This document shows, piece after piece, positions 38,356 through 47,749 of a stretch of DNA of 64,000 nt. This DNA comes from Pacificimonas pallii. GTDB lineage: Bacteria; Pseudomonadota; Alphaproteobacteria; Sphingomonadales; Sphingomonadaceae. The notes under the pieces are model-generated. The model had not been told where the DNA came from, did no database searches, and worked only from the letters and a program-made list of their open reading frames with translations. Within the stretch, counting starts at the first letter, position 1, and each line of letters opens with the position of its first letter. Location of the stretch: NCBI RefSeq assembly GCF_019204005.1, contig NZ_JAGSPA010000002.1, forward strand, positions 248,001 through 312,000. The letters are read 5' to 3'. Position numbers and translations under genes: made by a program.

Positions 38356-38961
38356 TTAGTTCCGGTTGAAGACAACAGATAAATTGTTCGCCGGCATTTC
38401 GATAATGTTCCGCAGAGCGAAATCATTCTGCGCCGCGGCCTGTTCCATCGCACCGAGGGTTCTGAGTCCCCACTCCGGATTGCGCGATCTTAGGCTCTCG
38501 TCAAAGGCCAGATTGCTCGGCGCGGTCATGACACCGTCCCGAACGAACGGACCGTAGATAAAGAGGGGAGCGCCCGCTGTCAGGCATGAGCGCGCGCCGC
38601 GCAGCAGCGCAAGCGTGGCTGACCAGGGCGAAATGTGAACCATGTTGATACAGGTCATCGCCGCGACATGTTCGGTGGGCCAGCTGTCGCTGTATACATT
38701 CAGCAATATCGGTGGACGCATATTCTCCGGGCCTTCGAAACGTTTGCGACGTTCCATATCACCGACAGCGTCCGGGCTGCCGTCGGTTGGCAGCCATTGC
38801 AGGTGCCCAAAGCGCGAGGCGAAATGGACGGCATGCTCTCCTGTCCCTTCCGCAATCATCAGCACGAGGCCATGATCGGGAAGCACGTCCGCAAGCACAT
38901 CGGCAATCGGCTTGCGGTTGCGAAGCGCCGCGGGCGCCGAACGAAGCTCTTCCTCGGACAT
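38356..38961 (-). CDS. DUF938 methyltransferase-like protein
   Basis: 201 aa. The N-terminal Rossmann-like region has IAEGTGEHAVHFASRFGHLQWLPTDGSPD, a SAM-binding pattern of the DUF938 (METTL26-like) family. INMVHISPWSATLALLRGA and LFIYGPFVRDGVMTAPSN complete the fold. The substrate is not known. It lies just upstream of the ATP-grasp gene on the same strand with a 26-base gap, so it may belong to that transcript, though DUF938 genes also occur alone. Confidence 0.85.
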   Translation of the reverse strand: MSEEELRSAPAALRNRKPIADVLADVLPDHGLVLMIAEGTGEHAVHFASRFGHLQWLPTDGSPDAVGDMERRKRFEGPENMRPPILLNVYSDSWPTEHVAAMTCINMVHISPWSATLALLRGARSCLTAGAPLFIYGPFVRDGVMTAPSNLAFDESLRSRNPEWGLRTLGAMEQAAAQNDFALRNIIEMPANNLSVVFNRN

Positions 38962-39041
38962 ATCTGCAAATCCTTCAGGGACACTCGCACTTTGATATTC
39001 GTCCCGCTACAGAAGTTTCCGGGAATAGGAAGGGTTCACAT

Positions 39042-40559
39042 ATGACCGAGCTTAGTCGCCGCCGTTTCATCGAAGCGGCCGCCATGATGTCCATCGCCGC
39101 CCCGCTAGCCGCTTGCGGCGACGACGCTGCCATCTCGCAGACGCCGGTGAAGGTTGAGACGGGACAGTGGCAGGACGCCGTCTCGCAGCTTGCCGCACGT
39201 GAACGCGGCGATGTGACCGCGCTGCAACTTGTCGAGACCGCGATTAGGCGCCTTGAGGCGGTCAACGAGAGGATCAACGCCGTCGCGCTGCCAAACTTCG
39301 AGCGCGCGCGTGCGATGGCGAGGGCTGGCACGACGGGACCGCTCGCCGGTTTGCCGACACTCGTAAAGGACAATCAGCGGCAGGCGGGCTTGCCATATAC
39401 GCAGGGCTCACGGGCTCTAGCCGGTTATATCGCCGACGAGACCGATCCCTATGCAGCGGCGATGGAAGGCGCCGGCTTGATATCGATCGGGCGCTCCACG
39501 CTGCCCGAATACGGCCTGACGGCAACGACCGAACCCCTGCTCACCGGCCCGACGCGCAATCCATGGAATCCGGATCATTCGTCCGGGGGGTCGTCGGGCG
39601 GCAGTGCGGCGGCGGTTGCCGCTGGCGTCGTACCGGTCGCGCACGCCAATGATGGCGGCGGCTCGATCCGCATTCCCGCTGCGGCCTGCGGCCTTGTCGG
39701 TCTGAAGCCGTCACGCGGCCGCATGGCGGGCGACGACGCCTCCGACGACGCGACCGATCTTGGCGTGCAGGGCTGCGTCAGCCGCACGGTGCGCGATACG
39801 GCCATCTGGTTCAACGCGACGCAGGGCGGCCCCGGGTTCGAACCGGCGACGCTTGTCACCGGGCCGATCGCGCGGCGGTTGCGGGTCGTGGGACATCTTC
39901 AGCGTCCGGACGGTTCGCTGCCGGACGCTGATGTTCAGCGTGTTCACGGCGACGCGATCGCGCTGCTGGAAACATTGGGGCACAATATCGGCCGGAATGA
40001 CACCGAAATTTTCGGGCCGGAGCTTGCGGAGGATTTCCTTCACCTCTGGTCGCGCGGCGCCCATCTGCGCCTTGAGGCGACGAAGCAGCTTGCGGGTTTG
40101 CCGGACGATTTTGACCTGAGCCAGGGTTTCGAACCCCTGATGCTGGATATGGCCGCGCGGGGCGGGGCCCTTACCGAAGAGCAGATGACGCAGATTGTCG
40201 GGCGGCTTGAGGCGTTCAAGGCCCGGTATCGGGCAGGGTTTGCGAATATGGATGTCCTTGTGACCCCGGTGCTTGGATCGGCGGCCCTCGCCATCGGTGA
40301 ATTGTCGCCGACGATTCCCTTTGCGGATCAAGCCGATCTTCTGACGGCATATGCAGGGTTCACGGGCGCGGAGAATGTGGCCGGCCTTCCTGCAATTTCG
40401 CTGCCAGTCGGCGAAAGTGCCTCCGGCCTTCCGATCGGTCTGCAATTCGTGGCCGCGCCCGGGAACGAAGCCATGCTCCTCGGCCTTGCATTCGAGCTTG
40501 AAGAGGCGTTGAAATGGTATGAAAGAAAGCCGGGGATCTGGGTGGGAGACATGGTGTGA
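39042..40559 (+). CDS. Tat-exported lipoprotein amidase
   Basis: A 505-aa amidase-signature enzyme. The N-terminus MTELSRRRFIEAAAMMS has a twin-arginine motif, and a lipobox LAAC at about residues 20-23 predicts lipidation of Cys. The Ser-cisSer-Lys triad is seen: Lys in LPTLVKDNQ, Ser in DGGGSIRIPAA, and the GGSSGGSAAAVAAG glycine-rich stretch. It should cleave an amide bond in the periplasm; substrate is unknown. The ATG follows AGGAAGGG. It is divergent from the DUF938 gene and coupled to the next gene by a GTGA overlap. Confidence 0.9.
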   Translation: MTELSRRRFIEAAAMMSIAAPLAACGDDAAISQTPVKVETGQWQDAVSQLAARERGDVTALQLVETAIRRLEAVNERINAVALPNFERARAMARAGTTGPLAGLPTLVKDNQRQAGLPYTQGSRALAGYIADETDPYAAAMEGAGLISIGRSTLPEYGLTATTEPLLTGPTRNPWNPDHSSGGSSGGSAAAVAAGVVPVAHANDGGGSIRIPAAACGLVGLKPSRGRMAGDDASDDATDLGVQGCVSRTVRDTAIWFNATQGGPGFEPATLVTGPIARRLRVVGHLQRPDGSLPDADVQRVHGDAIALLETLGHNIGRNDTEIFGPELAEDFLHLWSRGAHLRLEATKQLAGLPDDFDLSQGFEPLMLDMAARGGALTEEQMTQIVGRLEAFKARYRAGFANMDVLVTPVLGSAALAIGELSPTIPFADQADLLTAYAGFTGAENVAGLPAISLPVGESASGLPIGLQFVAAPGNEAMLLGLAFELEEALKWYERKPGIWVGDMV

Positions 40560-40903
40560 GCATTACCCTGTGGTTCAATAACCGGTGCGGCACGGCACGG
40601 AACGTCCGCAAATGGCTCGATGAAAATGGCCATGATTATGTGGTTCGCGACTATCTGACCGATGTACCCTCCGCCGACGAGATTCGCGATGTCCTGGCGA
40701 AGGGCGATATGCGTGCCGCCGACCTGTTCCGCGCGAAGGAAGCGCTGGCAGAGGAACTCGGTCTGCGCGGCGTTGAGGATGAGGCGGCGCTGGTGGATGC
40801 GATGGCCGCCCACCCGCGTCTCATCAACCGTCCCGTCGTCATCGACGGCGACCGCGCGAAATTATGCCGCCCGGCATCGGAGGTTGAGGCCTTTCTCAGC
40901 TAG
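40556..40903 (+). CDS. ArsC/Spx-family glutaredoxin-fold reductase
   Basis: 115 aa from a GTG that overlaps the amidase stop. The N-terminal SITLWFNNRCGTARNVRKWL carries the single reactive Cys in a CGTxRN setting like glutaredoxin-dependent arsenate reductases. The C-terminal LINRPVVIDGDRAKLCRPAS contains the conserved Arg/Pro arsenate-binding loop. No ars regulator or pump is adjacent, so detoxification is not proved; other ArsC/YffB-like members have different roles. A GGGTGGGAG site supports the GTG start. Confidence 0.85.
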   Translation: MSITLWFNNRCGTARNVRKWLDENGHDYVVRDYLTDVPSADEIRDVLAKGDMRAADLFRAKEALAEELGLRGVEDEAALVDAMAAHPRLINRPVVIDGDRAKLCRPASEVEAFLS

Positions 40904-40912
40904 GGAAACGGC

Positions 40913-41677
40913 CTAGGCAAAAACGTCCCTCAGTGTATCCATCTTGGGGCCCTCGGCGGCATTGCGCAGTTCGATGAACATCGACCCTAGGAGGACGCCG
41001 TACAGGACATAGCTGAGCGTGCTTACGATGGGCGACACGATCTTGAATGTCATCGAAATGTTCAGTTGTTCCTGGAACAGCAGCATATCTGTAAGGCTCA
41101 CCGTAAGGAGTGTATCAATCGCGCTTTGCGCTATCCAGAACACGATGATCAGAACGTAAAGCGCAAAGACTTTCCAGCGTGCGCCTTTCGTAAGTGCCTG
41201 GCTGCGGCCAAAGCTGCCGATAATGCCCCGACGTTCGATAATTAGCGCCGGGAAGCTGACGCTCCACATGCAAGCGATCATGATGCCCGGTACCAGCAGG
41301 AGAAGAAGCCCCGCGTAAAAGCCGAGCATCCAGAGCAACATGTGCACCATTATGGGAAGCAGCGCTGTCAGGCTACGTTTTAGCACGGCGCCCAGGTCGA
41401 TATTGCCGCGATCCGCTGACTGTGCGGTCATTTCAATGCAGGCGATGCCCATGATTGCGGGGCAAAGGGCCGCAAGGAAGCCGAAAATACCGCCGACAAG
41501 GCCGAGCTCTCTAAAATTCGCGCGCATCATATACTCGTATGTGAAAAACATATAGAGAATGAGCGGAAGAGCACCAAGAGCCACGCTGACAATCGCGAAC
41601 GGACCCGGATTGTCACGGATCGTCATGAACATCCGGGTGACGACCCTGCCAATGTCGAAAGTTCGCGCCGCTTCCAT
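40913..41677 (-). CDS. YciC-like multi-spanning membrane protein
   Basis: 254 aa with about six membrane helices. The N-terminus FDIGRVVTRMFMTIRDNPGPF is cytoplasmic, and the central block PGIMIACMWSVSFPALIIERRGIIGSFGRSQAL resembles YciC/UPF0259 and similar proteins. It is divergent from the DUF4129 gene by only 46 bases. Such a membrane protein is a frequent neighbour of MoxR/DUF58 loci, so it may share their function. No catalytic residue can be named. Confidence 0.75.
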   Translation of the reverse strand: MEAARTFDIGRVVTRMFMTIRDNPGPFAIVSVALGALPLILYMFFTYEYMMRANFRELGLVGGIFGFLAALCPAIMGIACIEMTAQSADRGNIDLGAVLKRSLTALLPIMVHMLLWMLGFYAGLLLLLVPGIMIACMWSVSFPALIIERRGIIGSFGRSQALTKGARWKVFALYVLIIVFWIAQSAIDTLLTVSLTDMLLFQEQLNISMTFKIVSPIVSTLSYVLYGVLLGSMFIELRNAAEGPKMDTLRDVFA

Positions 41678-41723
41678 GTTTCGTCCTCATCATTGCCATG
41701 CTGCCGTGGCGGCTTGAAAAGAT

Positions 41724-42395
41724 ATGCGGCTTTCGTCCAGTAGCATTCTCGTGAAGGATGTTTCCAGAACGCAAGGGGCAGTTGAAAAACGGGCACCCGA
41801 TCCAGGTGCGGGCGAAGCGCATGAGGCCGTGCGCGCGAATAAGGACATCCAGTTCGAGCTCCCGGAATATGAACCCGAAGTGCCGGAATTTCCCACATGG
41901 CTGAAACCGCTCTTCGAAGCCCTCGGCGAATTCCTGGCTTTTATCGGTCCGGCCATTCCCTACGTTCTGGGCGCTGTGCTGGTTGGCCTCCTGTGCTATT
42001 TCCTGTGGCCAATTCTGTCGGACTGGTTCGATGGCAGGCGATATGGCGGGGTGCGCACGCTGCCGGACTGGCGGCCTGAGCAGCGCACCGCGCGCATCCT
42101 TCTTGCCGAAGCGGATATGCTCGCCTCCGAAGGCCGCTATGCCGAGGCCGCGCATCTTTTGCTGCACCGGTCCATTGAGGATATTCAGGCGGCGCGGCCA
42201 GATCTCGTCCGTGTCGGCTTCACATCGCGGGAAATCGCGGATCATCGCGAAATGCCGGAGGATGCGCGCGGCGTCTTCGCGCCCATCGCGCAGCTTGTCG
42301 AGCGCGGCCTGTTTGCCGGACGCAGCATCGCCGAGCCGGACTGGCTCGGCGTTCGGTCCGCCTATGACCAGTTCGTGTTTGCGCGGGCATCATGA
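41724..42395 (+). CDS. DUF4129 membrane protein (MoxR cluster)
   Basis: 223 aa. An acidic N-terminal region is followed by one long hydrophobic stretch (about 70-100, FLAFIGPAIPYVLGAVLVGLL). A helical domain follows (ARILLAEADMLASEGRYAEAAHLLLHRSIEDIQA) and a WLGVRSAYDQFV end typical of DUF4129. In other proteins DUF4129 is fused behind transglutaminase-like domains. Here the stop overlaps the next gene as ATGA. Function is unknown, with a membrane scaffold role inferred. Confidence 0.8.
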   Translation: MRLSSSSILVKDVSRTQGAVEKRAPDPGAGEAHEAVRANKDIQFELPEYEPEVPEFPTWLKPLFEALGEFLAFIGPAIPYVLGAVLVGLLCYFLWPILSDWFDGRRYGGVRTLPDWRPEQRTARILLAEADMLASEGRYAEAAHLLLHRSIEDIQAARPDLVRVGFTSREIADHREMPEDARGVFAPIAQLVERGLFAGRSIAEPDWLGVRSAYDQFVFARAS

Positions 42396-43561
42396 GTTCT
42401 GCGGCAAATCCCTTCCGCACACGGACGGTGCTCATCATGGTGACGCTCGGCACATTCGCGTTTCTGGCATTTCTCGTCCTCTACGCCTTTTCCGACGAAT
42501 TGCAGAGCGGCGAGGACGGCGACGCCCATGCGCTCAGCGTATCGGGCACCGGATACCGGGCGATGGTGGAGATCATCGAGCGGACACGCGGCGATGTCAG
42601 GATGGAGCGCCGCCCTGCCGGTGACGATGCCCCGCATTTGCATATCTTCACCCCGCGCGCCTTTACGGACGCCGAGCTGCTGGCGGAGCGGGCGAGGCGT
42701 TACGCGCAGTCGGGTACCGTCCTGATCATTTTGCCTAAATGGCATACAAGGTCGATGCAGGACCGGCCGCAATGGGCGGAATCGCTCGGCAGGATCAATC
42801 CCGCAGCCCTCTCTGCCATGCTTGCCGACTTTGGCGATTTCACCATCGAGAACGCTAGGGATGCGAAAGGGGAAACATCCGGTACCTATAATGGCTTTCG
42901 AACAATTTCCGGCGACGGTCTTGAGCCATTTCTGCAAGATAGCACCGAAGCACTCGTAGGCGCCTGGCTGCCCAACGAGAATATCGCCATCGTCGCGGAT
43001 GCGGATCTTTTCAACAATCTGGCAATGGCTGACCTTGCAAGAGCGGAAATGATGTTGGACGCCATCGACGCCGCGCTGCCTGACGCGAACAGTGAAGTGG
43101 TTTTCGACCTGACACTGAACGGCTTCGAAATCGGCGAGAGCGCCCTCAAGCGCGTATTGCGGCCGCCGCTGCTTGGCGTCACCCTGTCGGCGCTGCTTGC
43201 CGCCATTCTGGCCGGTGTCGCCGCGGCGGTCAGGTTTGGCCCAATGCGCCTTGCGGAGCGCAGTGTCGCCTTCGGCAAGCAGGCGCTGCTCGACAACAGC
43301 GCCGATATGATCCGCCTGACCCGCCGCGAAGAGGCCAGCGCGACGCAGTATATCGACGTCATTCGCAGACAGGCGGCGCGCCGGGTTGGCCTGCCTGCGA
43401 CCGCGCATAGGCAGGATATCGATCGGCAGCTGGATTGCCTTGGCGATGGAAACAGTCGTTTCACAGCGTTAACCGGCGCGCTGTACGCCGCCCGGACAAG
43501 ACCTGAAATCGTCAGTGCGGCCAAAGCGCTGCACCGCTGGAAAGAAGAGAGTTTCTCATGA
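42392..43561 (+). CDS. DUF4350 membrane protein (MoxR cluster)
   Basis: 389 aa. One N-terminal membrane helix (about 13-35) leads to an extracytoplasmic domain resembling a DUF4350/GATase-like fold ([44 protein letters not shown]). A second hydrophobic helix lies at about 255-275, followed by a basic cytoplasmic tail. No enzyme motif is clear. It overlaps both neighbours by four bases (ATGA at each end), so its synthesis is tied to DUF4129 and MoxR. Confidence 0.82.
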   Translation: MSSAANPFRTRTVLIMVTLGTFAFLAFLVLYAFSDELQSGEDGDAHALSVSGTGYRAMVEIIERTRGDVRMERRPAGDDAPHLHIFTPRAFTDAELLAERARRYAQSGTVLIILPKWHTRSMQDRPQWAESLGRINPAALSAMLADFGDFTIENARDAKGETSGTYNGFRTISGDGLEPFLQDSTEALVGAWLPNENIAIVADADLFNNLAMADLARAEMMLDAIDAALPDANSEVVFDLTLNGFEIGESALKRVLRPPLLGVTLSALLAAILAGVAAAVRFGPMRLAERSVAFGKQALLDNSADMIRLTRREEASATQYIDVIRRQAARRVGLPATAHRQDIDRQLDCLGDGNSRFTALTGALYAARTRPEIVSAAKALHRWKEESFS

Positions 43562-44514
43562 ACGTAAGCGATGTCGCCGGTCTGGCGAAGACGATCCGCG
43601 CAGAAGTTGGAAAGGCCATTGTCGGCCAGGACGATGCGGTTGAAAAACTGCTTATCGCGCTGTTCTCGCGCGGTCATGTGTTGCTTGAGGGGCCTCCGGG
43701 CACGGCGAAGACCCTGCTTGCGCAGTGTTTCGCGGCGTCGCTCGACCTTGATTTTGGACGTATTCAGTTCACGCCCGACCTGATGCCATCGGACATCCTC
43801 GGCGCGAATCTGTTCAACTTCCAGACGAGCACATTCACGCTGACCCGCGGCCCGATCTTTCACGAGCTGCTTCTGGCTGACGAGATCAACCGCACGCCCC
43901 CAAAGACGCAGGCGGCGCTGCTGGAGGCGATGCAGGAGCGGGCCGTCACCATCGATGGTGAGCGGCATGACCTTGGCGAACGGTTTCAGGTCATTGCGAC
44001 CCAGAATCCGATCGAACAGCAGGGGGTTTATCCCTTGCCAGAGGCGCAGCTGGACCGGTTCCTGTTCAAGATCGACATTGGCTATCCCGCGGAGGAAGAG
44101 GAAATCCGTATCGTGGCCCAGCACGGCGCACGATTCGGAATGCCGAGGCCCGGCGCGTTCGAAATCTCCGCTGTGACAGATGCCGCCACGCTGCGCGCGG
44201 CAAGCGCGGTGGTGGAGGGCATCAAACTGGTCGATGATGTGGTGGATTACGTCGTGCGCCTCGTCCGCCAGACGCGAATGTCGCAGGATATCGAGGCCGG
44301 TGCCAGTCCGCGCGCCGCCGTCCTGCTCGCCGGTGCCGCTCGCGCCCGCGCTGCTCTGGAGGGCCGCGACTACGTCATACCGGACGACGTGAAGGCGCTG
44401 GCACGGCCCGTATTGCGGCACCGGGTGCTGCTGAGCCCGACTGCGGAAATCGAAGGCCGCCGCGTCGACGAAATCGTCGACGGGCTGATCGAACAGACAG
44501 AAGCGCCGCGCTGA
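43558..44514 (+). CDS. MoxR-family AAA+ ATPase
   Basis: A 318-aa chaperone-like ATPase. Walker [11 protein letters not shown] lies near residue 45, Walker B with [23 protein letters not shown] near 110, followed by a sensor in [24 protein letters not shown]. The C-terminal lid ([31 protein letters not shown]) is complete. MoxR proteins mature or gate partners containing von Willebrand-type domains; the next gene, DUF58, is the expected partner. It is in the middle of a coupled operon. Confidence 0.95.
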   Translation: MNVSDVAGLAKTIRAEVGKAIVGQDDAVEKLLIALFSRGHVLLEGPPGTAKTLLAQCFAASLDLDFGRIQFTPDLMPSDILGANLFNFQTSTFTLTRGPIFHELLLADEINRTPPKTQAALLEAMQERAVTIDGERHDLGERFQVIATQNPIEQQGVYPLPEAQLDRFLFKIDIGYPAEEEEIRIVAQHGARFGMPRPGAFEISAVTDAATLRAASAVVEGIKLVDDVVDYVVRLVRQTRMSQDIEAGASPRAAVLLAGAARARAALEGRDYVIPDDVKALARPVLRHRVLLSPTAEIEGRRVDEIVDGLIEQTEAPR

Positions 44515-44530
44515 GCCGCGCGCTGCCGAT

Positions 44531-45826
44531 ATGATCTATCCCACACCCCTTGCGATTCTGCTCGCCGCGCTTGGCATACCGGCGGCGCTGATGACGGCTG
44601 CGATATCGCCCGCCTTCTGGTGGGTTGGGATGGCGTGGGCCGGGGCGGTCCTGATCGGGGGCCTTGTCGACGCGCTCATGCTGCGCGACTGGCCAAAGCT
44701 GGAGTTGGCCGCTCCGGCGCTGGTGCCGGTGGGAGAGCCCTTTCCGGTCAGCGTTACCGCAACATTCGCGAGCGCCCGCAAAAGAACGCTGGAATGGGCG
44801 CTTGGTGCCGGTCCGAGAATCGAGCTTGCGGGGGACGCGCGGAGGACCAGCGATACGGGAACCGCAGCGTGGACCGCGCGGGCAAGCCGGCGCGGCCCCG
44901 CCATTATCGGTCCAGCTTGGGCGCGCTGGCGCGGCCCGCTGGGGCTGGCATGGCGGCAGCGCAGGCTGGAACATAAGGAACGTGTCGGAGTCACGCAGAA
45001 TATCGCGCCCCTGTACAGGCCGCCCGTGCAGGCGATGATGCGCGACGCCGCCGTCGGCATGGTCGCGCGGATGCACCAGGGCGAAGGGACGGAGTTTCAA
45101 AGTCTCGTCGAGTTTCGCACCGGCATGGACCGCCGCTCGATTGACTGGAAGCGTTCCGCCAGTCGCCGCGAACTGGTTGCCCGGGAGTACCGGACGGAAC
45201 GTAACAACCAGATCGTCTTCGCACTTGATTGTGGGCGCGCGATGGTGGAACCGATCAAGGGCGTGACGCGGCTTGACCGCGCGGTCACTTCGGCGCTGAC
45301 CGGCGCTTATGTGGCGTTGAAATCAGGTGACAGGGCGGCGATCTATGCCTTTGCATCACAACCGAAAACCGTGAGCGCCTTCGCAAGTGGAACAGGTCAG
45401 TTCCCACGGCTGCAATCGGCCGCTTCAGAGATTGACTACAGTCATGAGGAAACCAATTACACGCTCGGTTTGACGCAGCTTGGCGCGCGGTTGCAGCGGC
45501 GATCCCTGATTGTGGTGTTTACTGAATTCGCCGATCCGACCAGCGCTGAACTGCTGGTCGAGGCGGCGCAGCGCCTGCTGGAACGACATCTCGTCATTTT
45601 TATCCTGCAACGTGACGAGGAACTGGAAGCGGCGACAGAGATCAGACCTGAAACGCCCGAGGATGTCTCGCGCGCCGTCACCGCCGCCGCGTTGCTGAAG
45701 GAACGCCAATTGGTGATCACGCGCCTTCGCCATCTCGGCAGCCACATTGTGGAAAGTCGGCACGGCGAGACGCCCGAGCGCCTGATTGACGCGTATTTCG
45801 CCATCAAGCGCAGAGGTCTTCTGTGA
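44531..45826 (+). CDS. DUF58 (VWA-like) protein, partner of MoxR
   Basis: 431 aa. Two N-terminal membrane helices (about 3-45) are followed by a beta-rich part and the DUF58 block EFRTGMDRRSIDWKRSASRRELVAREY. The von Willebrand-like domain begins IVFALDCGRAM, a reduced metal-site version of DxSxS as in other DUF58 proteins. DUF58 proteins are the usual clients of MoxR ATPases, but the process served is unknown. It ends with a GTGA overlap to the SpoIIM gene. Confidence 0.9.
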   Translation: MIYPTPLAILLAALGIPAALMTAAISPAFWWVGMAWAGAVLIGGLVDALMLRDWPKLELAAPALVPVGEPFPVSVTATFASARKRTLEWALGAGPRIELAGDARRTSDTGTAAWTARASRRGPAIIGPAWARWRGPLGLAWRQRRLEHKERVGVTQNIAPLYRPPVQAMMRDAAVGMVARMHQGEGTEFQSLVEFRTGMDRRSIDWKRSASRRELVAREYRTERNNQIVFALDCGRAMVEPIKGVTRLDRAVTSALTGAYVALKSGDRAAIYAFASQPKTVSAFASGTGQFPRLQSAASEIDYSHEETNYTLGLTQLGARLQRRSLIVVFTEFADPTSAELLVEAAQRLLERHLVIFILQRDEELEAATEIRPETPEDVSRAVTAAALLKERQLVITRLRHLGSHIVESRHGETPERLIDAYFAIKRRGLL

Positions 45827-46839
45827 GAGGGCTGGCAGGATATACGGCAACCCCGCTCGCCCGCAGCGACCGGTTTCGCAGCGAGCGCGAGGCTGACTGG
45901 TGGCGGCTCCAGACAATCATCGAAACGGTGGAAAGCAACTCTGCAAGTGACCTCGATGATGAAGAGCTGCTGCGCCTGCCGATATTGTACCGATCGGCAT
46001 TGTCAGCGCTGTCCGTCGCCCGCGAAACGGCACTCGATGCGAACCTCATCGCGTATCTCGAAAATCTATGTCAGCGCGCCTATCTGATCCTTTACGGCGC
46101 ACGTTCGCCGCTCGGGACATGGCTGAAGGACTTCTTCCGGCGCGGCTGGACCGTCGCGGTTCGCGGCATCTGGCTGGAAACGATGATGGTCGCGGGCCTT
46201 TTCCTTGCCGGCGCGCTCGCGGGTTATCTGCTCGCCAGCGGCGATGACAGCTGGTTTTACGCTTTCATGGACGCCGGGATGGCGGCCGGGCGTGACCCGA
46301 CGGCAACGACGGAGGCGCTTCGCGCGACGCTTTACGGCGGCGACAGTGATGATAGCGGCCTGGAAATCTTCGCCATGTCGCTGTTCACCCACAATTCGCG
46401 TGTGTCGATACTCGCCTTCGCCCTTGGATTCGCGCTTGGCTTGCCAAGCATTCTTGTCATCCTGTCAAACGCGACGGGTCTTGGCGCCTTCGTGTCTGTC
46501 TTCGTCGCGAAGGGGCTTGGTGTCGGGGTCGGCGGCTGGCTGGCGATCCACGGCACGACGGAGATATTCGGCATCATCCTGTCCGGCGCTGCCGGCCTTC
46601 ACTGCGCGCGCGGTGTCGTTTTTCCCGGCGATCTGACGCGGCTGGAGTCCGCCGCCCGCAATGGCCGCCGCGCGGCCATGGTCATGGTCGGGGTCATTGT
46701 CATGATGCTGGTCGCGGGTCTGCTAGAGGGTTTTGGCCGCCAGCTAATCGAGAACGACTATGGGCGCTACGGCATCGGGGCCGCGATGCTGCTGTTCTGG
46801 CTCGGCTATTTCTATCGGCGGGTCGGAAACACGGCATGA
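45823..46839 (+). CDS. SpoIIM-family (stage II sporulation protein M) membrane protein
   Basis: 338 aa from a GTG start that overlaps the DUF58 stop. A cytoplasmic helical N-terminus is followed by membrane helices from about residue 110, with FFRRGWTVAVRGIWLETMMVAGLFLAGALAGYLL and FTHNSRVSILAFALGFALGLPS, the SpoIIM signature. Sporulation is absent in this group; SpoIIM homologues in non-sporulating bacteria are often found with MoxR/DUF58. Envelope remodelling is a reasonable inference. Its stop overlaps the RDD start. Confidence 0.88.
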   Translation: MRGLAGYTATPLARSDRFRSEREADWWRLQTIIETVESNSASDLDDEELLRLPILYRSALSALSVARETALDANLIAYLENLCQRAYLILYGARSPLGTWLKDFFRRGWTVAVRGIWLETMMVAGLFLAGALAGYLLASGDDSWFYAFMDAGMAAGRDPTATTEALRATLYGGDSDDSGLEIFAMSLFTHNSRVSILAFALGFALGLPSILVILSNATGLGAFVSVFVAKGLGVGVGGWLAIHGTTEIFGIILSGAAGLHCARGVVFPGDLTRLESAARNGRRAAMVMVGVIVMMLVAGLLEGFGRQLIENDYGRYGIGAAMLLFWLGYFYRRVGNTA

Positions 46840-47738
46840 CGACCGCCATGTTCCCCTGGGAGCGCGTGCCCACGCTCGAGCGGACCCTCGTGACCCCCGA
46901 AGGCGTCCCGCTGACCATTCGTCTCGCAACTGCGGGCACCCGCACCAGCGCCTTCATTCTCGATCTGGTGTTCATGGGCGTCATCTTGATCCTTATGACC
47001 ATCATTCTGACGATTCTCGGCTTTGCGGCGGGATCGGAGTTCGTTCTGCGAATGCTTTTCATCCTGTGGCTGCTGGGCGCGTTCATATTGCGGATATTCT
47101 ATTTTACCCTGTTTGAACTTCGTACGCGCGCGGCGACGCCGGGGAAGCGCAAGAACAATATCCGTGTGGCGGCCAGAAACGGCGGCAGGCTGACTGCGGA
47201 TGCGATCGTCGCGCGCAATCTGTTTCGTGAAATCGAGGTCTTCCTGCCGCTCGCTTTCCTGTCCACGGCGCTCAGTGAAGGCACATTATCGACGGCGACG
47301 GGCTTTGCCGGCCTCGGCTGGACCAGCATCATGCTATTTTTCCCGCTCTTCAATCGCGATCGTCTGCGCGTTGGGGACTTTCTGGCGGGGACCTGGGTTA
47401 TCGAACAGCCCCAGCAGGAGCTCGGCTTCGCCTTGTCGGCGCGTGATGCCGGCGATCAATATGATTTTACCGAGGAAGAGCTCGCCATTTACGGTGAACG
47501 CGAACTGATGACGCTGGAATATGTGCTCCGGCGTTCAGAGCCCGATGAGGAGGCCACCGTCGCCGCCGCCATCCGCACCAAGATGGGGCGCGAACCCGCC
47601 CATGACGACCGCGCATTTCTCAATGCATATTATGCCGCACTGCGCACCCGCCTTGAAAGCGGCATGCGGTTTGGCAGGCGGCGCGCAAGCAAGGATAGCG
47701 ACGAGGTTCGCCCGGACCACGGCCCGCTTATGCGCTAA
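46836..47738 (+). CDS. RDD-family membrane protein, last gene of the MoxR cluster
   Basis: 300 aa. The N-terminus PLTIRLATAGTRTSAFILDL has the R..A..LD pattern of RDD proteins, with three membrane helices in about residues 40-180 and TPGKRKNNIRVAARNGGRLTADAIVARNLFREIE in the cytoplasmic loop. A hydrophilic C-terminal domain of about 100 residues follows. RDD proteins may act as transporters or membrane scaffolds; no substrate is known here. It overlaps spoIIM by four bases and is convergent with the dehydrogenase, only 11 bases away. Confidence 0.87.
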   Translation: MTTAMFPWERVPTLERTLVTPEGVPLTIRLATAGTRTSAFILDLVFMGVILILMTIILTILGFAAGSEFVLRMLFILWLLGAFILRIFYFTLFELRTRAATPGKRKNNIRVAARNGGRLTADAIVARNLFREIEVFLPLAFLSTALSEGTLSTATGFAGLGWTSIMLFFPLFNRDRLRVGDFLAGTWVIEQPQQELGFALSARDAGDQYDFTEEELAIYGERELMTLEYVLRRSEPDEEATVAAAIRTKMGREPAHDDRAFLNAYYAALRTRLESGMRFGRRRASKDSDEVRPDHGPLMR

Positions 47739-47749
47739 TCGCCGCCCAT

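Noticed and set aside
42886-44421. Long minus-strand open frame across DUF4350 and moxR
   Set aside because: It crosses two well-supported coupled genes and has no recognisable family or start signal.
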